DNA from: Caldifarciminota bacterium RBG_13_43_14 | GTDB lineage: Bacteria; Hydrothermota; Tepidihabitantia; SM23-42 | Assembly: GCA_001771735.1 (NCBI GenBank) | Contig: MEUM01000142.1 | Span: 1 to 6,676 of the forward strand | Length of the DNA: 6,676 bases | Direction of reading: 5' to 3' | In this document: positions 1-6,128 of the stretch, piece after piece | Position numbering within the stretch: position 1 is the first letter of the stretch | How the letters are laid out: every line of letters starts with the position of its first letter | Made by a program: the position numbers and the translations under genes | Notes under the pieces: generated by a model | What the model saw: only the letters and a program-made list of their open reading frames with translations | The model's database searches: none | Told to the model about the DNA's origin: nothing

Positions 1-244
1 ACTTTTCCTGGTAATGGATTTCACTCCTGATCTTCTTGATCGTATCGTCTTCCTGCCCCCGTGCGCCGGCCGGACACACCTCAACACAAGCCCCGCAGAG
101 AATACATTTATCAATATTAAATTCGATCTTACCACGGAAGCTCGGTGCTGCCGGCGATGGTTGGAACGGGAATTTCGAAGTATACGGCCCCTTGATCAAT
201 GCTCTGATTGCTTCACCAAGTTCTCTGAGTTTAGGTTTCCGCAT
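1..244 (-). CDS. NuoI-type ferredoxin subunit, 5' part only (4Fe-4S)
   Basis: The gene runs off the left edge; 81 residues are visible from ATG at 244-242. I translated the minus strand by hand. After an N-terminal segment (residues 1-40) containing LGEAIRALIKGPYT comes a canonical [4Fe-4S] ligand motif CxxCxxCxxxCP with Cys47, Cys50, Cys53, Cys57 and Pro58. The layout, a short N-terminal helix, FRGKIEFNIDKC and then the first cluster, resembles the NuoI/HycF/HyfH/MbhN family. These proteins carry two [4Fe-4S] clusters and link the electron-input module to the membrane arm on the cytoplasmic side. The second motif would lie just past the edge; the visible frame ends in HYQEK, a place where family members usually continue into the second cysteine cluster (inference). 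Its ATG overlaps the mnhG stop as TAATG, with AAGGAGG four bases before that overlap, so it is almost certainly co-translated with the antiporter genes. The family call is firm; hydrogenase versus another complex type is open. Confidence 0.88.
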   Translation of the reverse strand, partial: MRKPKLRELGEAIRALIKGPYTSKFPFQPSPAAPSFRGKIEFNIDKCILCGACVEVCPAGARGQEDDTIKKIRSEIHYQEK

Positions 245-597
245 TAATCCTCCTTCTCGATCTGAGCACCGCCGAGTTTTTCAACTCCATATTGATCAAT
301 AACAGTTCCCTTCCACATTTTTTGACCGAAATGCAATGAACCACGCATCAACGCATGGGCAGCGACCGGACTAGTCAATAATAAAAATGCACCGCAGATC
401 AGCGCTTTTATCCCCATTGGTGAAAAACCTTTTAATAAAAATATACCGATCATTATCCCAAAAGTACCGAGCGTAACACATTTGGTTGAAGCCTGAAGAC
501 GATTATAGACGTCAGGGAATCGGATCAGTCCAACCGTTCCCAGAATATCGAATAAAATACCGATCCATATAATGAGCCAACCCAATGGACTAATCAT
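244..597 (-). CDS. mnhG: Mrp-type antiporter subunit G (MnhG/MrpG/MbhC-like)
   Basis: This 117-residue membrane protein has about three transmembrane helices (roughly 5-24, 41-56 and 62-82). The family signature is clear: GLIRFPDVYNRLQASTK at residues 23-39, TLG at 42-44 and TSPVAAH at 75-81. MnhG is one of the small subunits of the Mrp Na+/H+ antiporter and of Mrp-derived respiratory complexes (MbhC in MBH). It packs with subunits E and F at the module that is thought to handle Na+. Length is normal for the family, with a charged, probably cytoplasmic tail (about residues 90-117). The start at 597 overlaps the end of mnhF by 8 bases and is preceded by AAGGAG five bases away. The stop TAA shares a base with the ATG of the ferredoxin gene. 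Identification is secure; the transported ion cannot be read from the sequence. Confidence 0.95.
   Translation of the reverse strand: MISPLGWLIIWIGILFDILGTVGLIRFPDVYNRLQASTKCVTLGTFGIMIGIFLLKGFSPMGIKALICGAFLLLTSPVAAHALMRGSLHFGQKMWKGTVIDQYGVEKLGGAQIEKED
249..255 (-). promoter_or_regulatory. Ribosome binding site of the ferredoxin subunit gene
   Basis: AAGGAGG is read from 255 to 249 on the minus strand, inside the last codons of mnhG and four bases before the TAATG overlap. It supports ATG at 244-242 as the start of the iron-sulfur gene and ties its translation to mnhG. Confidence 0.75.
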
Positions 598-844
598 CGA
601 GACTCCTTTTTTCTAAGTACTTTGCTAATGCGATCGTTCCAATAAAGCTAAATAATGCGAGCGCGATTGCCAGGTCCATTAAGTATGGAAGATCATAGAA
701 AAGAGCACTGAGCGCGGTGATACCAACAAAAAGTACACCCATGATATCAACTCCAACCGCCCGGTCCGCGATCGAAGGACCTTTATAGATCCTGAACAAA
801 CACATGAATCCGCCAATCGCTAAAATTGAAAAAATCAAGCTCAT
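590..844 (-). CDS. mnhF: Mrp-type antiporter subunit F (MnhF/MrpF/MbhB-like)
   Basis: This 84-residue protein has three predicted transmembrane helices (about 2-18, 33-50 and 55-75), the normal size and topology of MnhF. The family motif RIYKGPSIADRAVGVD lies at residues 18-33, with the conserved GP, Asp27-Arg28 and Asp33. A buried acidic residue in TM2 is functionally important in studied MrpF proteins, and Asp33 is the natural candidate here (inference). The subunit works with MnhE and MnhG in the Mrp module. Its ATG overlaps the mnhE stop as ATGA (844-841). An AAGGAGG eight bases upstream supports the start. Its 3' end overlaps mnhG by 8 bases, so the E-F-G trio is translationally coupled. 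No deviation from the family is seen. Confidence 0.95.
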   Translation of the reverse strand: MSLIFSILAIGGFMCLFRIYKGPSIADRAVGVDIMGVLFVGITALSALFYDLPYLMDLAIALALFSFIGTIALAKYLEKRSLDD

Positions 845-1326
845 TCGAAAATCCTCCTTAGGAAAATCTCAAACGGTTGGGCGATTATTTTCGAAGCTTC
901 GGTAATATCCTCACTCTGCACCCATATCCAGTGTATATATAGAAATTCTCCGTCAATATCACAGGTCATGGTCCCAGGTGTCAGGGTTATTGAATTCGCA
1001 AGGAAAACCTTGGCAATATCGGTCTTAAGAGTTGTTCGTATCTTCACAATGCCGGGTTTGATCGGACGTCCCGGATGTAGTACGCGATATGCAACATCAA
1101 TATTCGCCTTCAGCATATACCATATGAAAAATGGTATATATATTATAAACCAAATTATCCGATGTGGTTGAAGGAATTTCACTGGTCGTCCAGTAAAATA
1201 ACCACCGAAAATAATCGAAGCAAGAATGACGACGACCGCACCAGCAATCAATGTGTCGATTCTGAGGGTGAGCGTTAATAATAACCATAGACCAGCACCG
1301 ATCGAGAAAAAAATCAGGTAGCGCAT
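841..1326 (-). CDS. mnhE: Mrp-type antiporter subunit E (MnhE/MrpE/MbhA-like)
   Basis: With ATG at 1326-1324 this is a 161-residue protein, the usual length for MnhE. Residues 1-72 hold hydrophobic helices (about 3-20, 25-42 and 56-72). A cytoplasmic domain follows, with the signatures HPGRPIKPGIV (84-94) and LANSITLTPGT (109-119) and a conserved YIHW (130-133). MnhE is a structural subunit of the Mrp module, homologous to MbhA in MBH. The reading frame is open back to ATG 1431, but that start would overlap mnhD by 95 bases and add 35 residues unlike the family. ATG 1332 directly abuts the AGGAGG at 1338-1333, leaving no spacer. ATG 1326 sits six bases after it and is therefore preferred. The gene lies 10 bases after the mnhD stop and overlaps mnhF by four bases (ATGA). 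Confidence 0.93.
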   Translation of the reverse strand: MRYLIFFSIGAGLWLLLTLTLRIDTLIAGAVVVILASIIFGGYFTGRPVKFLQPHRIIWFIIYIPFFIWYMLKANIDVAYRVLHPGRPIKPGIVKIRTTLKTDIAKVFLANSITLTPGTMTCDIDGEFLYIHWIWVQSEDITEASKIIAQPFEIFLRRIFE

Positions 1327-1332
1327 TTTCAT

Positions 1333-1338
1333 CCTCCT
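1333..1338 (-). promoter_or_regulatory. Ribosome binding site deciding the mnhE start
   Basis: AGGAGG read from 1338 to 1333 overlaps the TAG stop of mnhD (1339-1337). Two in-frame ATG codons follow. The one at 1332 has zero spacing and the one at 1326 has six bases, so initiation at 1326 is favoured. Start of mnhE and stop of mnhD are thus close enough for translational coupling. Confidence 0.75.
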
Positions 1339-2836
1339 AGAAATTAATAACGCTGGCGAACACCAGTTGAGCATACTCAAGGCCACGAAGTAAAGCATGA
1401 GCAGCCGGACCAATGATAAGATCAAAAACATAATTGAAGCCTAAGCCGGCGATCAATATAAGTATTACCAGAAAAACCATGGAAAAACGCATCAAGAATG
1501 GCGCTTCCTTATAATCATTCTTACCTTTTTTCATAAAAACATGACTTTCAATCTTCAATAAATAAGCAAGGGTCAAACCGCTAAGCAAAACCGCCGCCAG
1601 AGCAATCCATAATAGTCCTGCTTTTAATGCACCTTTAACGATATAGAATTTAGCCCAGAAACCAATAAATGGCGGTAATCCAATTAACGATAATGCGCCA
1701 ATACGATAGCTCCAAGCAGTGGTCGGCATTTTCTCGCCGCAGCCAGCCAGTTTATTCAGATCACGCGTTCCAGTAGCATCAACAACTGAACCCGAGGTCA
1801 AAAACAAAAGACCCTTGGCTAAAGCGTGCGCCAAAATAAAGAATATGGCTCCGGTAACTCCCTCAAAATTACCAATCCCAAAACCAACCAGTACATAACC
1901 GATCTGGGATACGCTTGAGAACCCAAGAAGGCGCTTATAATCACGCTGAGCGAGTGCGATCAATCCGGCGATTACGATCGAAATTAAACCAAAGCCAATG
2001 AGCAGATTGAAGAAAACCGGATCAGTTGCACGGCTGAGTCCAAAAACATTGAATATCAACCGCGCCATGGTGTAAATCCCGAGCACTTTTATAAAAACTC
2101 CGGAAAGTAAACTCGAAATCGGTGCCGGGGCAGCCGGGTGAGCATCAGGCAGCCATGAATGGAAGGGTACCAATGCTGCTTTTATGGAGAAAGCAAATAT
2201 CATCATGCCGAGTATGGTCCAGAATATCGGCGAATAGCGGAATGTCTGAAGAACATTGGATACATCAGCAAGATTTAGAGTGGAAACCTTTGCATACAAA
2301 AGAGCAATCGCAAGTAAAAAAGTTAAACTGCCAATTTCGCCAATAACCATATATTTGAACGAAGCTTCGAGCTCTTCAGCTTCGGTTCCAAACGCAACCA
2401 GTGCATAGGAAGCGATCGCTGCGATCTCGAGAAAAACGAACATGTTGAAAAGGTCACCGGTCACCACCAATCCCATCATTCCAGCAATAATCAGCATGAA
2501 CAGGGTGTAGAACTTACCCTGCCCTGTATAAGTACGTAAATACTGCAAGGAAAAAATATTGGCAGCGAATGCGATCACAGCTATCACCAGGGTCATAAAC
2601 GCGGACATAGCATCGAATGCCATGACAATACCCAAGGGCGGCGGCCAGTTTCCCATTTTATATACTACCATCGGGATTTCATGGACAACCGCAATTCCAT
2701 ATAAAGAAAGAATAAACAGAGCAAAAGTGATCGCAGTCGTGAATATAAGCACAAGTGGCTTCCATATCTTGTTCAGAATTGGTATTAGAAAAGCACCGAG
2801 TAGAGGTAAAGCAAAGTACCAGGGAATAAATGACAT
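1337..2836 (-). CDS. mnhD: Mrp-type antiporter subunit D (MnhD/MrpD/MbhH-like)
   Basis: This 499-residue, about 14-helix protein belongs to the NuoL/M/N antiporter-like family and has typical MnhD length. The MnhD-specific stretch LPDAHPAAPAPISSLLSG follows TM7. All key ion-path residues are present: Glu137 in TM5 (VFLEIAAIASYAL), Lys219 in TM7 (FSIKAALVPFHSW), Lys250 in TM8 (VFIKVLGIY), His337 and Lys341 (LAHALAKGLLF), and Lys396 (GLPPFIGFWAKFY). Glu137 and Lys219 carry the same numbers as the essential Glu/Lys pair I recall from Bacillus MrpD, a good sign that the start is right. The protein is expected to form one proton (or Na+) channel of the complex. ATG 2836 has AAGGAGG five bases upstream and lies 12 bases after the mnhC stop. 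A function-competent subunit is expected from the residues seen. Confidence 0.96.
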   Translation of the reverse strand: MSFIPWYFALPLLGAFLIPILNKIWKPLVLIFTTAITFALFILSLYGIAVVHEIPMVVYKMGNWPPPLGIVMAFDAMSAFMTLVIAVIAFAANIFSLQYLRTYTGQGKFYTLFMLIIAGMMGLVVTGDLFNMFVFLEIAAIASYALVAFGTEAEELEASFKYMVIGEIGSLTFLLAIALLYAKVSTLNLADVSNVLQTFRYSPIFWTILGMMIFAFSIKAALVPFHSWLPDAHPAAPAPISSLLSGVFIKVLGIYTMARLIFNVFGLSRATDPVFFNLLIGFGLISIVIAGLIALAQRDYKRLLGFSSVSQIGYVLVGFGIGNFEGVTGAIFFILAHALAKGLLFLTSGSVVDATGTRDLNKLAGCGEKMPTTAWSYRIGALSLIGLPPFIGFWAKFYIVKGALKAGLLWIALAAVLLSGLTLAYLLKIESHVFMKKGKNDYKEAPFLMRFSMVFLVILILIAGLGFNYVFDLIIGPAAHALLRGLEYAQLVFASVINF

Positions 2837-2848
2837 CAGGGCCTCCTT

Positions 2849-3187
2849 CTATCCTTTGAGCTTTTTAATTTCGGCAATATCGAAAGTCTTGTACTTTTCA
2901 TAAATTCGCATTATCACTACCAACATTAGCGCGGTTGTTCCAAGTGCAATCACGATCGCAGTCAGAACCAATGCCTGGGGTATCGGATCGACAAAATTAT
3001 GAGGACTATCAACACTGGTAATAATCGGTGCTAATGCACCTTTTCTGAAACCGATCAGCGCGAACAATAAATTGATCGCGTATTCCATAAGTGCAAATCC
3101 AATTGCGATCTTTATGAGATTTCGTTTGGTTACGATCGAATATAAACCGATCAAAAACAGGATTATGCAGCTGATAAAAATTATCAT
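2849..3187 (-). CDS. mnhC: Mrp-type antiporter subunit C, NuoK-like (MnhC/MrpC/MbhG-like)
   Basis: This 112-residue protein has three transmembrane helices (about 2-19, 26-46 and 70-94) in the NuoK/MnhC fold. Family motifs are KRNLIKIAIG (21-30) before TM2 and VDPIPQALVLTAIVI (66-80) leading into TM3. The subunit sits between the antiporter-like subunits and the rest of the membrane arm, where it helps relay charge. TM2 carries an acidic residue, Glu35, in FALMEYAINLL; by my alignment it lies one helix turn after the position of the conserved NuoK glutamate. The C-terminus ends in a charged tail (about 95-112). AAGGAG lies five bases before ATG 3187, and the gene begins 9 bases after the mnhB stop. 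Identification as MnhC rather than NuoK rests on the PDPxPQALVLTAIVI-type motif and on the mnhB and mnhD neighbours. Confidence 0.94.
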   Translation of the reverse strand: MIIFISCIILFLIGLYSIVTKRNLIKIAIGFALMEYAINLLFALIGFRKGALAPIITSVDSPHNFVDPIPQALVLTAIVIALGTTALMLVVIMRIYEKYKTFDIAEIKKLKG

Positions 3188-3196
3188 CGTCGCTCC

Positions 3197-3631
3197 TTAA
3201 TCTTCAATGCCTGATTTGACTGCAGCGATCGCGAGGAATATAGAGAACAAGCCGGCGCTTACCTTGATACCGATTGCGATATTACATATCGGTATGATAC
3301 CGGCGCTGGACAATGCGAGGGGAACCCCTTTAGGTAAAAAATTAAGGAAGAAAATGCCGGTAATTGCCATTCCCGCAAGTGCGACACCAAGAAAAAGTAA
3401 TCCGCCGACACTTTCAAAGACCGATGCGGTCAAAGACGATCGGTCCTCACCTTTGGCATCGGCACCGAATGCGATAATACGCAGGATGAATGCACCGGCC
3501 AATATCACCCCACCGGCAAAGCCGCCGCCCGGTGTTAAATGCCCGTGTAATATAATATAAATGCCGTAGATAAAAATGAAACCAATAACAACGTTGGTTA
3601 TCGACTTAACGATCAGGCTCATACCCTTCAT
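3197..3631 (-). CDS. mnhB: Mrp-type antiporter subunit B (MnhB/MrpB/MbhF-like)
   Basis: This 144-residue protein has four predicted helices (about 10-28, 38-54, 73-96 and 108-137). The family hallmark HGHLTPGGGFAGG is present at residues 29-41, with His29, His31, Pro34 and the glycine run. A second conserved stretch, PICNIAIGIKVSAGLFSIF, lies at 114-132. Length and topology fit the MnhB domain family, which is MrpB in antiporters and MbhF in MBH. The ATG at 3631 overlaps the stop of the preceding MbhD/E-like gene as ATGA (3631-3628). GGGAGG lies about five bases upstream, supporting this start; a second ATG two codons downstream (Met4) is a weaker alternative. Its place after the MrpA C-terminal-like gene and before mnhC matches the order of standard mrp operons. 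Confidence 0.95.
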   Translation of the reverse strand: MKGMSLIVKSITNVVIGFIFIYGIYIILHGHLTPGGGFAGGVILAGAFILRIIAFGADAKGEDRSSLTASVFESVGGLLFLGVALAGMAITGIFFLNFLPKGVPLALSSAGIIPICNIAIGIKVSAGLFSIFLAIAAVKSGIED

Positions 3632-4161
3632 TTCTTCCTCCCTGATTTCCTCATCAAAGCCACAACTCCTATGACCGAGGTAAACAGAACCGTTGCCTCA
3701 CCAAGGGTATCGAGTGCCCGATAATCAAGGATCACATTCGCGACCATATTTGCTCCTCCAACCTGGGTCAAACCAAGACGAATATATTCTTTTGCTATTC
3801 TCATTGTTGCATTACCAAAAGCCGGTAATTCCTGTATCGCTTTGAACATCGCAAATAGAAAAAGAAATGCAAAAACCGAAAAAAGCACAACCGCAGTTAT
3901 CTGGGTGCCGGCAATCTTCTTACCTACGGTTTCATCAATATGGGTCGAACGTAAGATCACGGCAACAAAAATAACCACGGTCAATACTTCGACCACAATC
4001 TGGACAATGGCGAGATCCGGCGCCTGCACCAAAATGAACATGATCGCAACTGAAAAACCAACCGCACCGAGTGAAATTACAGCCGCGAGCAGATCTTTGA
4101 TCTCGGTTGCGATAATCGCGGCAACAATCATAAATACAAGGAAGAGATAGAGTTCAATCAT
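3628..4161 (-). CDS. MrpA C-terminal-like subunit, MbhD plus MbhE in one chain (DUF4040)
   Basis: This 177-residue protein has about five transmembrane helices and corresponds to the last helices of MrpA. Residues 1-72 match the MbhD/DUF4040 part, with QAPDLAIVQIVVEVLTVVIF at 46-65, where the buried Glu58 is the conserved acidic residue. Residues 80-107 hold a middle helix. Residues 136-170 match MbhE and the MrpA C-terminus, with ANMVANVILDYRALDTLGE (137-155; Asp146, Arg148, Asp151, Glu155) before a last helix. In MrpA this region is fused to a NuoL-like domain; in MBH of Thermococcales it is split into MbhD and MbhE. Here it is one separate gene, in between those two states. The start at 4161 is fixed by an in-frame TAG directly upstream, with GGGAGG four bases before the ATG. 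The stop overlaps the mnhB start by four bases. Confidence 0.92.
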   Translation of the reverse strand: MIELYLFLVFMIVAAIIATEIKDLLAAVISLGAVGFSVAIMFILVQAPDLAIVQIVVEVLTVVIFVAVILRSTHIDETVGKKIAGTQITAVVLFSVFAFLFLFAMFKAIQELPAFGNATMRIAKEYIRLGLTQVGGANMVANVILDYRALDTLGEATVLFTSVIGVVALMRKSGRKK

Positions 4162-4206
4162 CTAACCTCCCAGAAATAAGTTTCGTTATGTGATTTCCCT
4201 TAATTA
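4162..4206 (-). other. 45-base spacer, the longest gap in the block
   Basis: This is the only gap longer than 12 bases. It holds the ribosome binding site of the MbhD/E-like gene at its downstream end. I see no convincing hairpin terminator or promoter elements in it, so the block reads as one transcript. Confidence 0.6.
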
Positions 4207-6123
4207 TCATAAGATCATTAGTAATCCAAAAATGACAATACCGCCGAGAAATAACCAGCCGATATATGTGTATAATTCGCCAGTATGAAGATGCGCGAGC
4301 AACCGGCCCAGATTCCGTATTAATCTGCCAATAAAACGATAAGCGTAAACCAAGGCCATATTCAACACGCTTTTGGAGACCACGGCAAAACTACGCATCG
4401 TTGCCAGCAGGTAATTATAAAAGTCAAACGCCCCACCCTCACCGAACTGATAAGTTTTTTCGAGCATACTAAGAGTATGAACCGAAGAGTAGAAATTTGG
4501 ACCGGTCATGCGCCCGGATTCGTCGCTCAAATTCTCTCCGCCAACGAAAACCCTGGACCGGCGTGGTTTAATTGCGGTTCCTAAAAGGAAAACAAACAGC
4601 CCGATAACCAACCCTATCAATATCAAAATTGTTGCCAGACCCGGAGACCAGAAACCGAATTGACTGACCTTGAATGGGACGGCGGGAAGAATAAGATTTT
4701 TTAACGGCACGGCGTAAGCGAAAACACCAAAGATAATGCAGGCCAGCGCAAGAACGATTCCAGGAAATAACATCGGGAAGCTGACTTCACGCACTTTTTC
4801 AAGATCTTTGGGTCTTTCACCAAGGAATAGTGAATGGATCATTTTCAAAAATGAAGCAAGGGTCAGCACACTGCCGAACATCGCGGCAATAAGAAAAACC
4901 GGCCAGAGCTTGGTCTCCCCTGATAATTGCACAATACCCTGATAGATCATCCATTTTGAATAAAAACCATTGAATGGCGGGACTCCAGAGATCGCAAAAG
5001 AAGCAATTATAAAACAAATCGCGGTTATCGGCATTTTTACACCGAGACCGCCAAGATTATCAAGCATTGTTGTCTTTGCTCGGTGTTCAACCGCGCCGGC
5101 CGTGAAAAACAAACAAGCTTTGTAAATAGCATTATTTATCATATGAAACAATCCACCGGCAATCGCAACCGGGATGCCGGTACCAATGCCTAAAACCATA
5201 TATCCAACCTGGGATACGGCATGAAATGATAAAAGACGCATGGCTTCTTTTTGTATCATTGCCATCATTACTGCCGCCAGGATCGTTACAACACCGATAA
5301 TCATTAATATCAGTCTGATCGTCATTGATCCGGATATATCAAAAACATAATATGAAATACGAAATAGCAAATAAATACCCAGTAGTTTATCAAGACTCGC
5401 TGGTATGAAAGCCATGGTTGATGCGGGCACTACTTTTGCCGCCTCTGGTATCCACGTGTGCAACGGGATCGCACCGGCTTTAGCTAATGCTCCGACTAAA
5501 ATACAAACATAAGCGGCGACCGCCCATGGATTGGTCATCAATATGCGCGGGTCAAAAGGAAAATCGACAGTTCCAAACTGCGTAAGGAGAATAATTATGC
5601 CGAACATCATTAAATAATCAGCAACGCCAATCAATATTAAAGCCTTAAGCGCAGCCTTTGAACTATCGGTCTTACCAACTAACAATAATCCGTATAGGGA
5701 GAAAACTAGAATATTCCAGAAGATCAACAAGAAAAGAAGATTACCGCTCATTACAACCCCATTAGCGGCGGAAAGTGTTAAACCAATAAAAAGATAGTAT
5801 ACGCGCTCGTTGGGAGATTTAGACATCGACTTCAATGCATATAACCATGTCAGAAAAGCAAAAATCGCGTTGAAAAGAAGTATGAATCCGGATAAACTAT
5901 CGACATATATAGTGAAATTAATTCCTAATATACTGGCAATATTTATCGGTTCAAGCGGTCCTGATCTCGATAGAATGAAAAGCTTGATCGCCACGAATAA
6001 AGTGCCAATGAAAGCGATAAAACTAAATTCACTACGCAAGCGATTGATCACAAAACCTAAGAGTACGCCGGCAATCGGCAAAAATATCAGCCAATAGAAG
6101 AAATCAATGCCAAATATCTGCAT
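4207..6123 (-). CDS. NuoL/HyfB-type antiporter-like subunit, 638 residues
   Basis: This large polytopic protein of the NuoL/M/N family takes the place of the N-terminal part of MrpA in the gene order. Recognisable elements are DSLSGFILL (75-83), TM7 GALAKAGAIPLHTWIPEA with Lys215 and His222, TM8 ASLDKLLGIYLLFR with Lys246, RLLSFHAVSQVGY (296-308), FHMINNAIYKACLFF with His327 and Lys335, and GVPPFNGFYSKWMIY with Lys390. The TM5 glutamate is replaced by Asn137 in IFWNILVFSLYG. After the antiporter fold comes an extension (about 518-638). It has a soluble part with VFVGGE (525-530) and FDFYN (566-570), a possible amphipathic helix (about 575-610), LHTGELYTYIGW, and a last membrane helix; such ends are known in HycC/HyfB-type subunits and recall the NuoL lateral helix. 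GGAGG lies nine bases before ATG 6123, inside the preceding gene. TGA ends it 45 bases before the next start. The transported ion is unknown. Confidence 0.92.
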   Translation of the reverse strand: MQIFGIDFFYWLIFLPIAGVLLGFVINRLRSEFSFIAFIGTLFVAIKLFILSRSGPLEPINIASILGINFTIYVDSLSGFILLFNAIFAFLTWLYALKSMSKSPNERVYYLFIGLTLSAANGVVMSGNLLFLLIFWNILVFSLYGLLLVGKTDSSKAALKALILIGVADYLMMFGIIILLTQFGTVDFPFDPRILMTNPWAVAAYVCILVGALAKAGAIPLHTWIPEAAKVVPASTMAFIPASLDKLLGIYLLFRISYYVFDISGSMTIRLILMIIGVVTILAAVMMAMIQKEAMRLLSFHAVSQVGYMVLGIGTGIPVAIAGGLFHMINNAIYKACLFFTAGAVEHRAKTTMLDNLGGLGVKMPITAICFIIASFAISGVPPFNGFYSKWMIYQGIVQLSGETKLWPVFLIAAMFGSVLTLASFLKMIHSLFLGERPKDLEKVREVSFPMLFPGIVLALACIIFGVFAYAVPLKNLILPAVPFKVSQFGFWSPGLATILILIGLVIGLFVFLLGTAIKPRRSRVFVGGENLSDESGRMTGPNFYSSVHTLSMLEKTYQFGEGGAFDFYNYLLATMRSFAVVSKSVLNMALVYAYRFIGRLIRNLGRLLAHLHTGELYTYIGWLFLGGIVIFGLLMIL

Positions 6124-6128
6124 AAGTA

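Noticed and set aside
14..302. Plus-strand open frames 14-247 and 36-302
   Set aside because: They are antisense to the ferredoxin and mnhG genes, show no family features, and lack membrane or domain character.
601..614. T-run as a terminator between mnhF and mnhG
   Set aside because: On the coding strand it is an A-run leading into the AAGGAG ribosome binding site of mnhG; there is no stem before it.
1327..1431. Longer mnhE start at 1431, giving 196 residues and a 95-base overlap with mnhD
   Set aside because: The added residues do not look like the MnhE N-terminus, and the strong AGGAGG at 1338-1333 points to ATG 1326.
2122..2903. Plus-strand open frames 2122-2346 and 2559-2903
   Set aside because: Antisense to mnhD, and in part to mnhC, whose own reading frames have full family motifs.
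3207..4150. Plus-strand open frames 3207-3560 and 3842-4150
   Set aside because: Antisense shadows of mnhB and the MbhD/E-like gene; Thr-, Pro- and Ala-rich composition reflects reversed hydrophobic codons.
4736..6097. Open frames at 4736-4942 (+), 4817-5017 (-) and 5810-6097 (+)
   Set aside because: They lie within the 638-residue antiporter-like gene in other frames and show no independent ribosome binding site or motif worth calling.
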